From Saturnia japonica (Eukaryota > Arthropoda > Insecta > Lepidoptera > Saturniidae): a stretch of DNA of 64,000 bases. The notes below the pieces were generated by a model, which saw nothing but the letters and a program-made list of their open reading frames with translations, had not been told where the DNA came from and did not search any database. Shown piece by piece: positions 41,666 to 54,979 of the stretch (the first letter of the stretch is position 1; each line of letters opens with the position of its first letter). The stretch is from NCBI GenBank assembly GCA_033032175.1, contig CM065323.1:10664001-10728000 (forward strand). The letters are read 5' to 3'. The position numbers and the translations under genes were made by a program.

Positions 41666-44515
41666 TTATAATTTAATTAAGGTAAAATTAAGTTGGACAT
41701 ACAAGTTACAACAGAGCATATGAAATTAACATTTCTTGGTGCGTCATTGCTTAATGTTTATAAAACATATAATCCACAGATAACCTGAATGTGTGAAGTT
41801 AGCAAGAAATGATAACAAACGACTACGCGACGACCTCGTCACGTAACTTGACGCTGTGTTATGACTTATGAGCGTCTCGGGTTCGAATTCCGAAGCTATG
41901 TAAGCATTACAGCCTACAGGCGAGCTTGCGTTTTAGTGTTATTTTAATAGCCTAATGAGTTTCCGAAACGATCATAAAATGTTGATACCGTCAGTATTTA
42001 CGTTCACGTGTGCTTGACTTGCGACTACTTGAATCCTTTGTAAGTTACTGACAATTTTATTTTATACCTTGTTTTACACGACCAAGCCAAGTAGACGATT
42101 GTGAGATGTGACGTCACGTTTATAGTTTATATTTTATTTATCAATTTAGTATCATAGTCTAATTTAATATTTAAAAACTGTCACTAATTTAAGATTACGT
42201 AATCGGATTTTGTGACATTACTCTTTGTCTTGGAAATAATTTCGCTCATTCGTATAATTGGAACTTTAGTGTACATTAATTAGTTCTCCAGAATTTCATG
42301 CTTCAAATTAAAAAGTATACGCTGTCGGTCAGTCTTAGAAATTTTATAATGTAGGCAGACTCTTAAAATAACTCCTTTTAGGCAGTTATTTAATAGCATT
42401 TTATCTCAAAATAAATTTATAAAATTACAGCTGTCAACAAAACAGCAAACAAAACAAAAAATAATTTGTCTATTAATAAAATACAAAAGTAGTTTGGACA
42501 TAATCGCAGTCTAATAGAGGTACAATATATGGAAATCCAAGAAGCTTGTACCCAAAGCTTCTTGTTGAAATCTAAAATATATAGACGTAATGTAAAATTT
42601 TTATTCAACGTAGCTTATGCTACAGGTTATATTAGGAATATACACGTTTTAAATTATTTTTTTGATTTCTATACTATAGTAGTAAATAATACCAGTGAAT
42701 TTAATATTTAATAATTATATGTCATATGAAATATATTTTATTTGAATAAAAAACATGGCGCAAAACGCTGCGTGATGTCATAATTCAATAAATTAAACTA
42801 GCGTTCAAGGTATTTTGTGCAAAATTATAGAATTAGTATTAGAATTTCTCTAAGAAAATTCAGTGACTACTATTTTAAAGCTGCTATTTCAGCGTTTACA
42901 AACAATTTTAGAGTTGCTAATCACAAGATACACTCAATTATGTATATTAATTGAACAATGACGTCACGTGTTCTCATGGCATATCCATAAATAAAAAAAT
43001 AGGAAGGAAACATTTAACAAATAAACAGATATTTATTCCACATTTGAATTATTTCATTTTAGGCTTTTTATCAAAAGACCAATTTTTATAATATTTTTGT
43101 ACCTGTGGATGACATATATGCCAATTTCACGTACATTCTTGTGGCGTCGGGAGCCAAATGGTTAATTAGTTAATTTTAATTGTCAAAACCAAAGGGGTTT
43201 TATCTGTAATTTTTAGATTTACTATTACAATACACATAAATAATAATATAAATAAACGTCATAGCATGATTTAATATAATGATAAATATAATCGAACAGT
43301 TACGTATTGATTTCAAGTGTAATAATTATCAGTGCAATCTCAGTGCACGCGAGTGTACCTACCTACCTACCTCTGTTAGGGGTCGATGTCCGTCATAATG
43401 GTCCGCTCGTCGATATTCCTGTGCCTCATTAATTCTATTATTTTGCTTAGACTCTTATAATTGTACATACATACTGTATAACTTGCATTAAAATAGTGAT
43501 CTATTGTAAATAATCCCGGGAGTGGATAACTTTTGATAAGTTGTTTTAAACACTTTATACGTTGAAAAAAGTACTCGTGAATTAATATTTATTCAATGCT
43601 ACCTATGTTAGCGGCTACGCTCGCGTGAACAAAACAAAATGTTTGTACCGGGATAATAAGTAATAATAATCCGGGTTATATGCTAGCTGTGTGCCGATAA
43701 GGCGTTTTTGCGCGTTTGAGTAACGAAAAAAAAACGTGACATCATTAATCAATATATATATAAAACTATGTTTAAAGGTACCATTATGTGTAAAATTGTG
43801 TTTATTAAAATTTCATTTAAAATTTATGAAATTTCTTCAGCGTCTATATAAATTCAAAGTCACTTTTTCTGCACTTAGTAATAATTTTACAGTCACTTGG
43901 CACAAGATAAACTAATAAGAATAACACTCAACTCTGTATATAAATATTCTACGATGACGTCACGTTTTGTGATTGGCGTTTCCAATCACGTGACTCCCAG
44001 ACAAAATTAATTTAAACATATTCCCAACTCGCTAATTTAAGTAAATAAGCAGGCGCGTTAATAAGCACTTAAGCAGCATTCGAGATTCTTCTACTAGAAC
44101 AATCTTATCAAACGATGGTACTTAATAACCACGTATAAAAAAGGGGATTTCCAGTATTCTTGGCTTGTAAAAGCAACAAGTAACTTATGCCAAGAAGTGA
44201 TAAAATAATGCGCATATTTTTTGTTTCTGAACAGTTTTACGTTGCGTAATTATATACATAAAGATGCGCGGTGTGGGTATGCGGGAAATGACAAGGTTAT
44301 AAATTATGTCGATACTATGTATATTCGAAGAAGCAAAGTGAAATTGCATCGAGTTTGTTAAGCGCCGGATGAACTGTTACCTATTCAGTTACGCAGCTGT
44401 ATACATAAATGTATAACTATGTAAATTCAATATTGTCTAACTACTAATCATTTTTCGGGAATATTATTGATACCCTTAATCTTTTTCTTTTGATTTCTTC
44501 ACAAAATTCCAGTAT
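41666..44515. other. no gene seen
   Basis: A degenerate B-box-like gggttcgaattccgaagcta at about 41879 and a (CTAC)n run near 43356-43373 are the only structured features. Frames are short and AT-driven. Confidence 0.45.
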
Positions 44516-44517
44516 AT

Positions 44518-44845
44518 AATGAACACCTTGAATCAATGTTGGCTCGGTGATAGCGTACGGACATCGCGTCACCGACGTGAGTTCGTCTGTAATGAGCCTG
44601 AGCTTCTCGTGAAGGAAAAACATCGTGATGTAACCATAGCATGGTGGTAGGGTGTTTTCTAATGACGGTCTGGCTAGCCTCAAGTTAAAAATTTGTCGCT
44701 AAGCCTAATAGATGTATTCCGGCCACTGCACTTGAGATCCAGTCTTCCAGTAGGCTTAGCGTGTTAGTATCTTGGGCCACATCTACACTTAAGATCAGGT
44801 GAGATAGTGGCCATAACACTAAAACCTGTAATATTTAAATAAAAA
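44518..44845 (+). mobile_element. tRNA-derived SINE-1, fullest copy
   Basis: Head with A-box-like ctcggtgatagcgtacgg and degenerate B box (gtgagttcgtc), body gagcctgagcttctcgtgaa and ctgcacttgagatccagtct, and tail gggccacatctacacttaag, atcaggtgagatagtggcca, ctaaaacctgta. The tail resembles the 3' end of the LINE relic at 29515-29565. Confidence 0.6.
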
Positions 44846-46525
44846 ATAACCCGACTAGTTTTTGTTTTTCTTAAGAAATACAACCACAATCTAAAATGGT
44901 CACAGTCAGGAAAATGAGTTTGGGGATCAATTTGGCCAAGCGAGTATTTGAGACTTGAAATTGAAGACAGTCATTTGGTATTTTATTTTTAAAGCCTTTT
45001 TAAATCAGCAACTATATATATACAGTGAAAGGATAATATAATGTATAACTTTGCAAAATAATTATTCTTTTTTATTTCCTGTATTGAACAATTTCCTACT
45101 TTCAAGTGTATATCTGTGCGGAAAAAAGGGAGAATGAAATACTTTCAAATTTATTTTAATTTTCATATTCGAGAACTTAAAGTAGAACTCGAACAGCTGC
45201 CGTTTGTCATTGCAGCGAGTGTTACCAATCGATTATTGTTCATTTCATCATAGGTTACGTTATTATTCATGTATTACTCTTAAGTGTGTTAAAGAAACAT
45301 GGGATATGAGATCATTACCCGAGAGAAATACTATTCAAATGAGTTACATATGTTACATTCGATATTCTTGCTATAATTGTGATTTAAGTTAACTAATTCT
45401 TTGACCACAAATTTTTCTAGCTATGTGAATTACTATAAATGTCAGGTTACAATAGATTTAAACGTTGTTTTCGTTCAAAAGCAGTTTAAAACAAAAGTGA
45501 TTAAAAACTCTCCGAAAAAGAAATTACTAGTATGTATATAATACGTGTCGATCAAAATAACAGAGCCAAGTTATCATTTCATAACATACACACATCAGTG
45601 TATAATATATCAATATTATACATGCACATTGCACATAACAAATCTTTTTTGGAGGCCACCCAACTGTAAAATTCAGGGGTCCCAAATTTAGCTATTACGG
45701 GATTATAAAAGAGGTTCTGTTTACAAAAATGTTGAGTATTTACTAAGATGTTAAAAAAAAGATTTACAAAATTTGCAATAATAAAACTATTATTATTAAC
45801 TTTAAATACCTACTTTACGAACAAATAAAATTATGTGAGAAAGAAATACAAAACATTATTTTAGTATCGAAATAAAGTAAAAGGGTACGTATTGTAATAG
45901 AAATTAATAAAGAATCGAGAATACATAGTAGGTGCATAAATCAGTGCTAGGTTTATTACCATTAATAGTTATGTCTATTTAAGTACTTAACTTATACTGT
46001 TTAATAAATTTACTTTGACATTGAGAGTCGAAAACTCGAAACACTTTTTGCAGATCGATTCGAGGTCAAATTAAACTGTATTAAAGGTATTTATTAGTGA
46101 ATGTAACGGACCAGTTTTAAGTGCCTTAATTTCATCTTGTAATTAAAGTTCCGGAATTAGTCATAATTTTGCTTTTATTTTCATTTGAAAGGTGATGTTT
46201 TAGTTAAAAATGTTACGTGAATAAATACGTGCATAAAAAAGGACTTTATAAATTAATATATGAGGTTATATTAATATAGAACACGAGAATTAAATAACCA
46301 TAAGATACTTTTAAAGTGAATTTACAAGTAATATTAGATTCTTGGGCCAAGGTCGAGCTTCTGTGTCAAGACGTCAAGGGGACATTTGTGATGACCGCCT
46401 GAGTACATTTGAAGGTCGTTTTTGAGCAGCCTGGCAATGAAAAGTGTGTTTACAATATTTGAATAGTTTTGACGGAAATTTTTCGATTTTATTTAACTTT
46501 ACCTCGCCTCTTTACCTCTTTTAAC
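44846..46525. other. AT-rich stretch, no gene seen
   Basis: Short frames only; no recognised motif. Confidence 0.45.
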
Positions 46526-46795
46526 TGCCTGGCTAGCTTAGTGGTCGTAAGCGCGACTGCTATGAGCGAGGTCCTAGGTTCGAATCCCAGGTCGAGCAAA
46601 GTGTTATTGGGTTTTTCCTATGAAATTCTCAGTAGCAGTTTGGAGTTTGGTTTCGTGCCCGATTAATGGCAATAGGCTCGTCCCCTATTACATGAGACCT
46701 AAAAAACATACTTGACGAATTGTGGCTGTACATTATAGTACACCTCTGCCTAACCCTTCTGGGAATACAGGCGTGACGGTATGTTTATGAGAAAT
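46526..46795 (+). mobile_element. tRNA-derived SINE-2, copy 1
   Basis: tRNA-like head at 46528-46602: A box ggctagcttagtggtcgtaa, B box aggttcgaatcccaggtcg. Conserved body: ggtttttcctatgaaattct, tttggtttcgtgcccgatta, atggcaataggctcgtcccc, tacacctctgcctaaccctt, ataca ggcgtga. The body recurs at 53148-53335. Confidence 0.75.
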
Positions 46796-46819
46796 ATTTT
46801 TTAAAATCGTAATACGGCA

Positions 46820-47040
46820 AAATAACGGTGCTTTATATGATAGTAAAGTAAAGTGCAATCCAAGAATATCGGTGACCAGAAAGGCATCTATACTCCGATC
46901 TCTTCACGATATATTTGAAGGATCCCATGTTCCAGGAAGGAGGGAACACATTAACCAGAGACAGTTCCTCAGCTTCACAGTACGGCAAAGATATGACGCT
47001 TAGAGGACTTTTTTGACTATTTGATACCTTTCGACAACAC
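46820..47040. repeat. LINE-like relic fragment
   Basis: ggagggaacacattaaccag, tcctcagcttcacagtacgg and caaagatatgacgc correspond to blocks at 22235-22300. Confidence 0.4.
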
Positions 47041-48185
47041 AATGTTTGTTAATTAAAAAATTGTACATCTTTGAATTTAACTTCTCTTTCTGTTTTTTCT
47101 TTTTCTTTCTCTTCTTTTTCTGGCAGACATAGAGGTGTTTTATAAGTTTAACATGTGTATCTGTATGTCTGTCTGTGGCATCGTAGCTACCGAACGACTG
47201 AACAGATTTTGATTTTTTTGTTTGACAAGTAACTTTATCGAAAGTGTTCTTAGCTATGATTCAAGAAAATCTGTTCTTCCGTTTGAAGATTATCAACTCT
47301 TTTCTAGTTGATGAGCATCTTTCACAGGTCTGATGGAGTCAAAATTTGTTATTCCGTTACTTCAATGATAACTTGACCTAATGCTGTAGCATCATTTGGA
47401 ATCTGTTCAACTCTTCACCAACTTACAGTAGAGTTATCAAGTTTGGGCTAAATGGAATGGTCTCGATGAATACGTTATTGGTGTCGGGGATTTTTACGTT
47501 ATCTTGTATTATTGTATAAAGTCTCCGTTTTTATATGTCATACTGAGATGGAAAAAATATTTTTTACGAAACATTGAAAATAATAAATGTCGAATATGGA
47601 AGAACTTTATCTTATAAGTGATTTTTAAGTTAAATTAATTAGGTACCGAGACCCTCAATCGATAAAGATGTAATTAAATTTTGACTTAGAAAAATGAAAT
47701 AGTTAAAGTAATGGAACAAAGAGACTGTAATAAAATATAAAATTAATTTCATAATGTCTTATTTCCTGAAATCAATTTAGGAACTTAGAAAAATATAAAT
47801 TATATAATTACTGGTTATTTATATAGTTTATTACAATTAAAAAGTAAAATTCACAATCTCAAGTAAAATACGAACAAAGACGACCTTTTAGTAATTTGTG
47901 CGCGATATTACAATGCGCGTGCGCAGCGCCGCCCGAACGGATGCAAGTACGTGGTCATGACATTTGTGTTTAGCACTTACCAGCTATTACCGTTAAATAG
48001 CTGTACTATAATATTATGACATCGAAATTTCGTAATTGTCTCATTAGTTAGTACGTGGTAACATAACAAAGGTTATGTGTTTGCTTTTTGTAACAATTTG
48101 TATATCTATGTTAAATGGCATCTTTGCCCATCTATCAATTTGCAAGGCCATGCATACTGTAAACTGAATTTATTTTTTCAGTAGG
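47041..48185. other. no gene seen
   Basis: A ccgaacgactgaacagattt segment near 47190 resembles the internal motif of the Helitron-like elements but no ends were found. A CG-rich patch (gcgcgtgcgcagcgccgccc) lies at 47913-47935. Confidence 0.4.
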
Positions 48186-48187
48186 TA

Positions 48188-48425
48188 TTGCACTACGGTA
48201 GCGTGTATCAATATCGCGTCGATAGTCGTGAGTTCGAATCCCTGCTATAAGTGTAAACTAACTTAACCTTAAGTTGAAAATTTATCGCCAAGCCCCAATA
48301 GGTGTGTTTGGCGGCTGTACTTGAGAGCCAGTTTCCCCGCTAAGCTTAACGTGTTACCATCTTGGGCCACATCGTCACTTAACATCAGATGAAATTGTGG
48401 TTATAACTCTAAAACCTATAAACGT
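48188..48425 (+). mobile_element. tRNA-derived SINE-1, copy
   Basis: ggtagcgtgtatcaatatcg (A box region), gtgagttcgaatccctgcta (B box), then cttaagttgaaaatttatcg, gtacttgagagccagtttcc and tcttgggccacatcgtcact. Immediately followed by a family A repeat. Confidence 0.65.
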
Positions 48426-48435
48426 CTAAAACAAG

Positions 48436-48645
48436 ATAATTTGGAAGAGTTCCCTGGTGTATCTTCGAAGTTGAAGGTCCAATGCCAATGAAATTAAATT
48501 CAAACCACCCTCGAGGTATCCCCTATCCAACAAAGAAAAAATCATCTAAATCGGTCCATAAACAAAGAAGTTATAGCTGAATATCTGTTAAAAATATATA
48601 TTCGAATTGAGTAACCGCCGTTTTTTTTTCAACTCAGTTAAAAAT
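48436..48645 (+). repeat. dispersed repeat family A, copy 5
   Basis: ggaagagttccctggtgtat, cttcgaagttgaaggtccaa, caccctcgaggtatccccta, atcggtccataaacaaagaa. Confidence 0.65.
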
Positions 48646-48841
48646 ACAAATTTATTTAAACAGATTGATAGGACAGCGAAGACTGCTAATGAATCGCCAA
48701 TATCTTGGTGGTCGCCTCACTTTTGGATTGTACTTTGCTTACCATCAGGCACAGTGCAGTCACTATCGCTGTCGTAGAAGGAGGATTAAATAAATGACAT
48801 TTTTATCGAAATTGACTCTATTGCTTTGCTTTGAGTTGTCA

Positions 48842-49113
48842 ACAAGCTAAATTATTAAAAAGGAAACAAAAAACCGGAGTGCAATAAAAAAGTTGGACAA
48901 ACAATTTTTTTTTCTATTTCTGCTTTTTATTTGTTTCCCAGATTTCCACCTTAAATATGTCACTGCCGCAATTAAAACGAATTTAACAACACCTTGTATG
49001 CAAAAATCCATCAAGTTGTTTAAGCTACAGAACGTGCCAAAGAAATAGACATACTTACATACAATACGTTCGAAAAACATAACCATCCTTTTTCCCAGTC
49101 GTGTAATAACTAC
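48842..49113 (-). repeat. dispersed repeat family B, copy 6
   Basis: gtcactgccgcaattaaaac, cagaacgtgccaaagaaata, aaccatcctttttcccagtc. A 99-codon minus-strand frame here is open by chance; the same segment is broken in other copies. Confidence 0.6.
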
Positions 49114-50835
49114 CTGGAAGTTGTAGCGAGTTTTCCACCATTTCACTAGAATTTCCTTTGAACTTCGAAGATTACAAAAATATTCTACCTACGTGACATT
49201 GGCTAATTTGTCTATAAATATAAACACACGTTGTCATTAAGAGTAAGCTAAATTTTATAACATCTGGTAGGTACTTGGATTCGAAACCCAAAAGCCATCA
49301 TTTGTTTTCTATTTGGGTAAATTTTTTTATATTTGTTTGCATATTTTATTTAAATATTACCTTTATTTTTTATTCCAACTATCACGAAACATGGATAAGT
49401 TAAAGGGTTCTTTATTTATCTTGTAATCCCTCGTATCGTTTTCAGCGAAATTTAATCCCGTAGAGCCCCCGCGGAGATCGAGTTTTAACCTTTAGGCTAT
49501 GAGTAATTTATATATACAATAGCAGGTAGACAAGCTGTTATTTTTAATATAACAATATTTTTGCTAAAACTTCTTGATAATTTAAAGTCTTCTTCTTCTA
49601 CTAGGCTGCACGACATATTGTTTTCTCTTTTATTCTCCTCTATCAACTGTTATCTCAGTATTCACAACTTTTATACACATATCGTTCCTTACACAATTCA
49701 TCCTTACCGTCTTCGATCTTCGTCTAATCTTATATCCGTCTACCTTCATACTTAGTACTTTTCTAGTTAAAACCTTCATCCCTCTTAAGATAATTATCTC
49801 CGTACCACGCTATTACTCCTAAACTTATCAGTCACTTATTATCTAAAAGCGTTATTTAAATGTTATTTCTTTCTTATCTTTGCTTGACCTAAGATGTTTG
49901 TTTATCTGCTTTTTGATCTAAGATGTTCAACTGCATCAAATGCTAAACAAGTACCATTAAACAAACTGCTAGAAAGCTAAAATCTTTTTAACATTAGCAA
50001 TTTGTTTATTGATGATTGATTCTATGGAGACAACACTGTTCCGGTTTCATAAAATTGTTTTTCAAGTCTATTGGACTTTTTGGAGGGATTTTGATGTGTG
50101 TGATGTGGTGGTTTTATTCTAATTCATTAACTTATTTGACCCTATATTATTTAATATTAATGTTATTTTGAATGATGTAGTTTGGTTAATGATGTGAATG
50201 TGAAGTCAATTGTAATTAACAACTAGAAACAAGCATTTTGGGTTACCACAAAAATTCTAACAGGAGGCCACCATCTTGTTATACCCAACAAAGAGGATTA
50301 CAAAAGACTATGAAGTTAGGCTTAAAAACAGAACAGAAGAAGAAGTATAAATAACTATTGTAACATTTGTTTAATTATTATAACAAAAATTTACTACATG
50401 AAAACAGTTTCTATAAATAGTAAAGTATTTCATAATTCACAGACTTTGTATTAAGTTTCTAAACAAAACATTAGTAACCTTGCCGATGGTTGCTAATAAA
50501 TGCCAATAATATTCCAAGAGTGTGACGTAAGCCGGGTGAGGTAAGGTACGTGACAAAAGCATGGTTTTGTGGCACACAATACTTGACTAGTACAAGTTTT
50601 ACCACTTCCTTCGTTCCTTTACGACTATTTGTTTTGTTTTCAAGGCTACATTGCGGCGATGTAAAACAATTTTTACTTTTGAATACAATTTATAAAAACA
50701 TCTGACTTGAATATGATCCAATTAAATTTCTGTTTCAAGTTTCGTTTGAAATTAAAGATTTAATGACATTCGAAAATTAGTTGGGATAAAATTCGTAGTA
50801 GAAATATACGAAAAAAACCAAAGTGACCGACATGT
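49114..50835. other. no gene seen
   Basis: 50080-50300 is an old repeat shared with 40970-41200 (see that entry). Otherwise short AT-rich frames only. Confidence 0.4.
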
Positions 50836-50839
50836 TTTA

Positions 50840-51095
50840 AAGAGTACGCAAGTTAACGTGGTACTGGGCCGGTCATGTCTGTAGAAGAACCGATAACTGG
50901 TGGTGTAGAAGAATTCTTGAGCGAGAGTACGTCTTGGCAAACAGAGTGTAGGACGCCTTAAAACCAAATGAAGCGACGACTTGCGGAAGAATGTGCAGAA
51001 ACGACTGGATTAAGAAAGCCGGAGTTCGGATCAGATAGTGAACCTTGGGAGTGACCTATGTCCGGCAGTGAAATGCAAAAGGTTGATGATAATGA
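50840..51095 (+). pseudogene. LINE ORF2 C-terminal relic (RTE-like)
   Basis: One frame reads RKLTWYWAGHVCRRTDNWW then CRRILERE, the W-x-WAGH-x2-R block typical of the C-terminus of RTE-type LINE polyproteins. Further on, gtgacctatgtccggcagtg (YV-Q-type ending) and a GATGAT-type tail at 51080-51100 complete a recognisable 3' end. Stops and frameshifts intervene. Confidence 0.6.
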
Positions 51096-51887
51096 TGATG
51101 AAACTCATTGGAATTTGCAATATTATTATTACTTATTTTAATCATATTTTGGACTTTGATCGTATTCTATCACTATGACACTTGTAAAGGTTATTTTTAT
51201 GAGTTTAAAAAATTAATTGGATTGTGTATTCTGAAATCTGCAGAGGGTCCAGGTATAAAAAAAGTTATGCAATTTTATAATATCGAACTATATTAAGCTT
51301 GAATTATATTAAGACAGTTTAAATTAATTTTATGTGAATCTTTGACATTTACATAACAATTTTTTTCTTAATTTTTGTTTAATGTTATATTTTGATCATT
51401 ACTTCTATTGTTATTCTTAATTCTTAGTAATATTTTGATTGTTCTAAATTTTTTCCTCCACATTTTTTACAAAGTTTTATGTGTGTTCACAGTTCAAATA
51501 CCTATTTTACTATTCGTTATTATATCTGTTGTAAAAAAATCATTTGAAGGTTTTATTGCATTGGCTTTTACTATTTACAGAGATGACAACATAACAATAA
51601 TTTAATATGTTTTTTCTCCTCAACGTGTGTTGACTGGAATTTACGAACTTGTTTCTGATTATAATATCCTACAATGGCTACGTATTACAAAAGAAAACCA
51701 ACCGTATCACCGCCTATCGCTCGCACAATCGTTCACACGTGTGCAATTGTTGAAAAGTTGCAACGCCTTAATTACTTGTTAAGACTTTGCATACATAATT
51801 TTTAACATCAGCAGAATATTTTTTAAGTGAAACTTCTTTTAAACGCCTTTTGAAAGTAACTCAAATCTTTATTCAGACGGAAACAGC

Positions 51888-52308
51888 GTTTAATAAAATT
51901 TAAAGTAATAAATGTTTCTATTTAAAATATGACTGTAATTTTACTATATGCATATGAAAGTATATAAGTAGTAACTTAGGCTTCTTTTAATTTAGAAAAT
52001 GAATTAGTATTCCGCGCAAATAAAAAAAAAACTGGTCATGGTAAATAAATTCTGGTACTTAAATGACTTAGGTACGCTGAGTAAACCATAAGAGATTTAA
52101 CAAATTAATGTATTACATAATAAAATTGTAGACATTAAAAAGACCTACAAAAAATCCCAGCCAGAGTATATTATGTCTAACTTCTACGGAACACCCACAA
52201 TAAGTAATTTTATCTTTAAATAACCAACAGTGGGTCAGCAAAATTCGCGGATATGCTCGATCGATGGTATTCTTTAGTCTACGTGAGCGAAGCCGCGGGC
52301 ACAGCTGT
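51888..52308 (+). mobile_element. Helitron-like element, copy 4
   Basis: tatatgcatatgaaagtata, aactggtcatggtaaataaa, ggaacacccacaataagtaa, tacgtgagcgaagccgcggg, cacagctgt. The final CTAGT is mutated. Confidence 0.55.
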
Positions 52309-52439
52309 ATCTCAATAACTACCAACAAATTTTAAAATTACTTTTTTACTTAGTATTGTCGTAATATTTGCTACAAGGTTAAAGTAGTTGGAGTTCAAAC
52401 GCGCGTTAAAGGTGATACGCATTATTTTTTAAACGACAG

Positions 52440-52568
52440 CGAAAAAAAAGGTTTAGGTTTGTTTTTGAGCGTATGTATGCCTTTGGCATGCTCTATAGCC
52501 TAAACGGTCTGATGAATGTTAGCATACGAGGTGTCGTTAGATTCGTCTTAATTGTGGGAGTCACTTAA
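52440..52568 (+). repeat. dispersed repeat family B, copy 7
   Basis: gtttttgagcgtatgtatgc, ctttggcatgctctatagcc, gcatacgaggtgtcgttaga, ttcgtcttaattgtgggagt. Confidence 0.6.
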
Positions 52569-53147
52569 TTTTTATGTCAGAGAATCGTGTCTATGGGATT
52601 ATTTAAAAGAAGAAAACATGTGTCATAGCAACGAGATATAGTTTTCTGAAGTACTCAAATATACATGGAAAACGAAATAACTGAAAAGAATGTAGAAACA
52701 CCACGCGCTGGCAACAATAATCGTGCTCTGGGTTCCACGAGCTATATAAAAAGACAACGATGATCTTGAAGGATGATTCTTGCTGGAGCCACATCGCAAC
52801 GTGAATATCGTTAATATTGGATCAAGATTGTTCCAGGCAACCCCCTAAGTTGGAACCCAATGAGAATATCATTTTGGCTGGAGCTTGTCCGATTATGAGG
52901 CTGATCAAGATTGTTACCAGGTCACTTACGGACAGCTACATTAGACATGCGAGGCTTGGGGTGACCCCAAATAAACAGACATACATCATTCTTACATTGG
53001 TTGTCGAACCGTGTATATACAGTGCTTGCAATTAACCCTGATTACGCCCACAAGATTTGTAATTCCATAATGAAGATATCAAGGAAAATCCTGGAGTCTC
53101 CGATAGTCTATCTGATGTCTCTCTTTTCGACATATAGTATATTACTT

Positions 53148-53335
53148 AAGTTATTGGGGGTTTCCTATGAAATTCCCAGTAGCATCTCGGAGTTTGGTTT
53201 CGTGCCCGATTAATGGCAATAGGCTCGCCCCCTATTACATGGGACCTAAAAACATACTTGGCGAACTGTGGGTGTACATTAGTACACCTCTGCCTAACCC
53301 TTCGGGGAATATAGGCGTGATGGTATGATGGTATA
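53148..53335 (+). mobile_element. tRNA-derived SINE-2, copy 2 (5' truncated)
   Basis: Body only: gggtttcctatgaaattccc, tttggtttcgtgcccgatta, atggcaataggctcgccccc, acacctctgcctaacccttc, ggggaatataggcgtgatgg. The tRNA-like head is missing. Confidence 0.7.
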
Positions 53336-53347
53336 TTACATAAGTAC

Positions 53348-53450
53348 ACCGCGACGTCTGGGAATCAAATAAAAAGCGAAAATGGAAAAATATTTTTTCT
53401 TGTCAAGTGTTTTTGTTCTAGTCTGGTTTTTGTTTCCTTTTTTTACTACA
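53348..53450 (+). repeat. dispersed repeat family B, fragment
   Basis: gcgacgtctgggaatcaaat, aaaaagcgaaaatgg and tctggtttttgtttcctttt, the distal end of family B. Confidence 0.5.
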
Positions 53451-53471
53451 TATTTACTCGCATTTTTATTT

Positions 53472-53705
53472 GACCGACTTCAACAAAAGACTTTACTCAA
53501 TTCGAATGTTCCTGATTACTTGATGTTATTGAATGTTCAACCATAACTTCTTTGTTTGTGAACTGATTTGAATGATTTTTTTTGTTAGATAGTGAATACC
53601 TCAAGGGAGGTCTCATTTCAATTTCATTAGTAATGGATCTTCAACTTCGAAGATATTTGGGGAAACTCTTCAAAATCATTAAAGTTGGTTATCTTTTTCG
53701 TTAAA
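53472..53705 (-). repeat. dispersed repeat family A, copy 6
   Basis: gaccgacttcaacaaaagac, tcaacttcgaagatatttgg, atcattaaagttggttatct (reverse complements of family blocks). Confidence 0.65.
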
Positions 53706-54975
53706 GATTGTTCTTGATTATGAATTATAATACTATCTTTGCCAGCTGCGTCGTTACGCACGCGTGAATTGCATAACTATTATTTAGTTATAAAGAAAAA
53801 CATTGCTCCAATTTATTATATTTTGTTAATTACTCCCGCTCCACCGCCGCCGCGCCGCACCACAGCAACGGTATCAGATAAGTGGTTCCGGAGTTATAAG
53901 TACACTAACAGAACAGAACACAAAGATTTTCGTTTTGCGACTTGATGACACTGACGGCGTACAGAAAACTAAAAAGTATTAATCAAAAAGTCATATTTTG
54001 AGGGAGCGAAGGAGTGAAGGAGTGGACACTGTATATGGGAGACATTATATTATATAAACACGAAATATGGTATGTATAGGTTTTTCATAACAAATAAAGG
54101 AATACGTAATTGATCGTTCAATTTACGATGTTAATCTTACATTAGGGAATAGATTTATGTATAATAGCTGTTGCCCGCGACTATTTATTATGCAATATAC
54201 GCAATATTATACAATATACGTGTCAATTATGCAATAATATTTATAGATATATTTTATAATTTCTATAAGTATTATTGCTAATTGTTATAGCCTAGCATTT
54301 GAAAAATTATATGGACTTCTTGTTTACAAAACTTCATAAAAATTTATCAAGCCGTTTTTAGTGTTAAATCCAGTCAGTCGACATGTTTTTAAATGTCATA
54401 TTAGTGATTATATAGTGTCCATCTACCACGAGATTTGAACAAAAAAAACATGTACATACATAACTAGAGAGTTATTAATATAAGTAGCAAAAACATTATT
54501 TAGAGCATGTAAAATCTTTAATACAATATAATATTTGATTAAATAAATACAAATAAGCCACAACACAAATATTTGCAAAACAAACAAAAGTAGATTGCAC
54601 CTAACAGTGCCCTCGAAGTCCAACATTGGCCAATGATAGTGAAAGGACGTTGAAATCGATCTCGTTCGTTGCAAGTCTTGTTCCGAAAATGTAATCAGCG
54701 GCTGTTTACATGTCACATTGGTAAAATTTTAATCTTTAACAGCGTGGATGTCCATTTAAAACGTTCAATTAAGTGACTTATTTAGTTCTTAGTATATTAA
54801 ATCATAATTTCTGCTTAGTCTAGTTCATATACTCGATTTTTATTTATTTATTATTAATAATTTTATTTATTAATATAATAATATCTAATTAATAAAACAT
54901 TTCACGCTATCAAAGTCGCTAATAAATTCATCATCAAAATTAATCTGTCAAAGTATTTTTTTCATATAAATATTA
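53706..54975. other. no gene seen
   Basis: A GC-rich ctccaccgccgccgcgccgc run at about 53839-53858 stands out. Frames 53739-53945 and 54423-54716 have no recognisable domain. Confidence 0.4.
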
Positions 54976-54979
54976 TAAC

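Noticed and set aside
43356..43373. Short direct repeats as a possible CRISPR or satellite array
   Set aside because: A simple (CTAC)n microsatellite; no spacer-repeat structure anywhere in the window.
46528..46602. Possible genuine tRNA gene
   Set aside because: A and B boxes present but the stems do not pair as a full cloverleaf, and it continues into a repeated SINE body.
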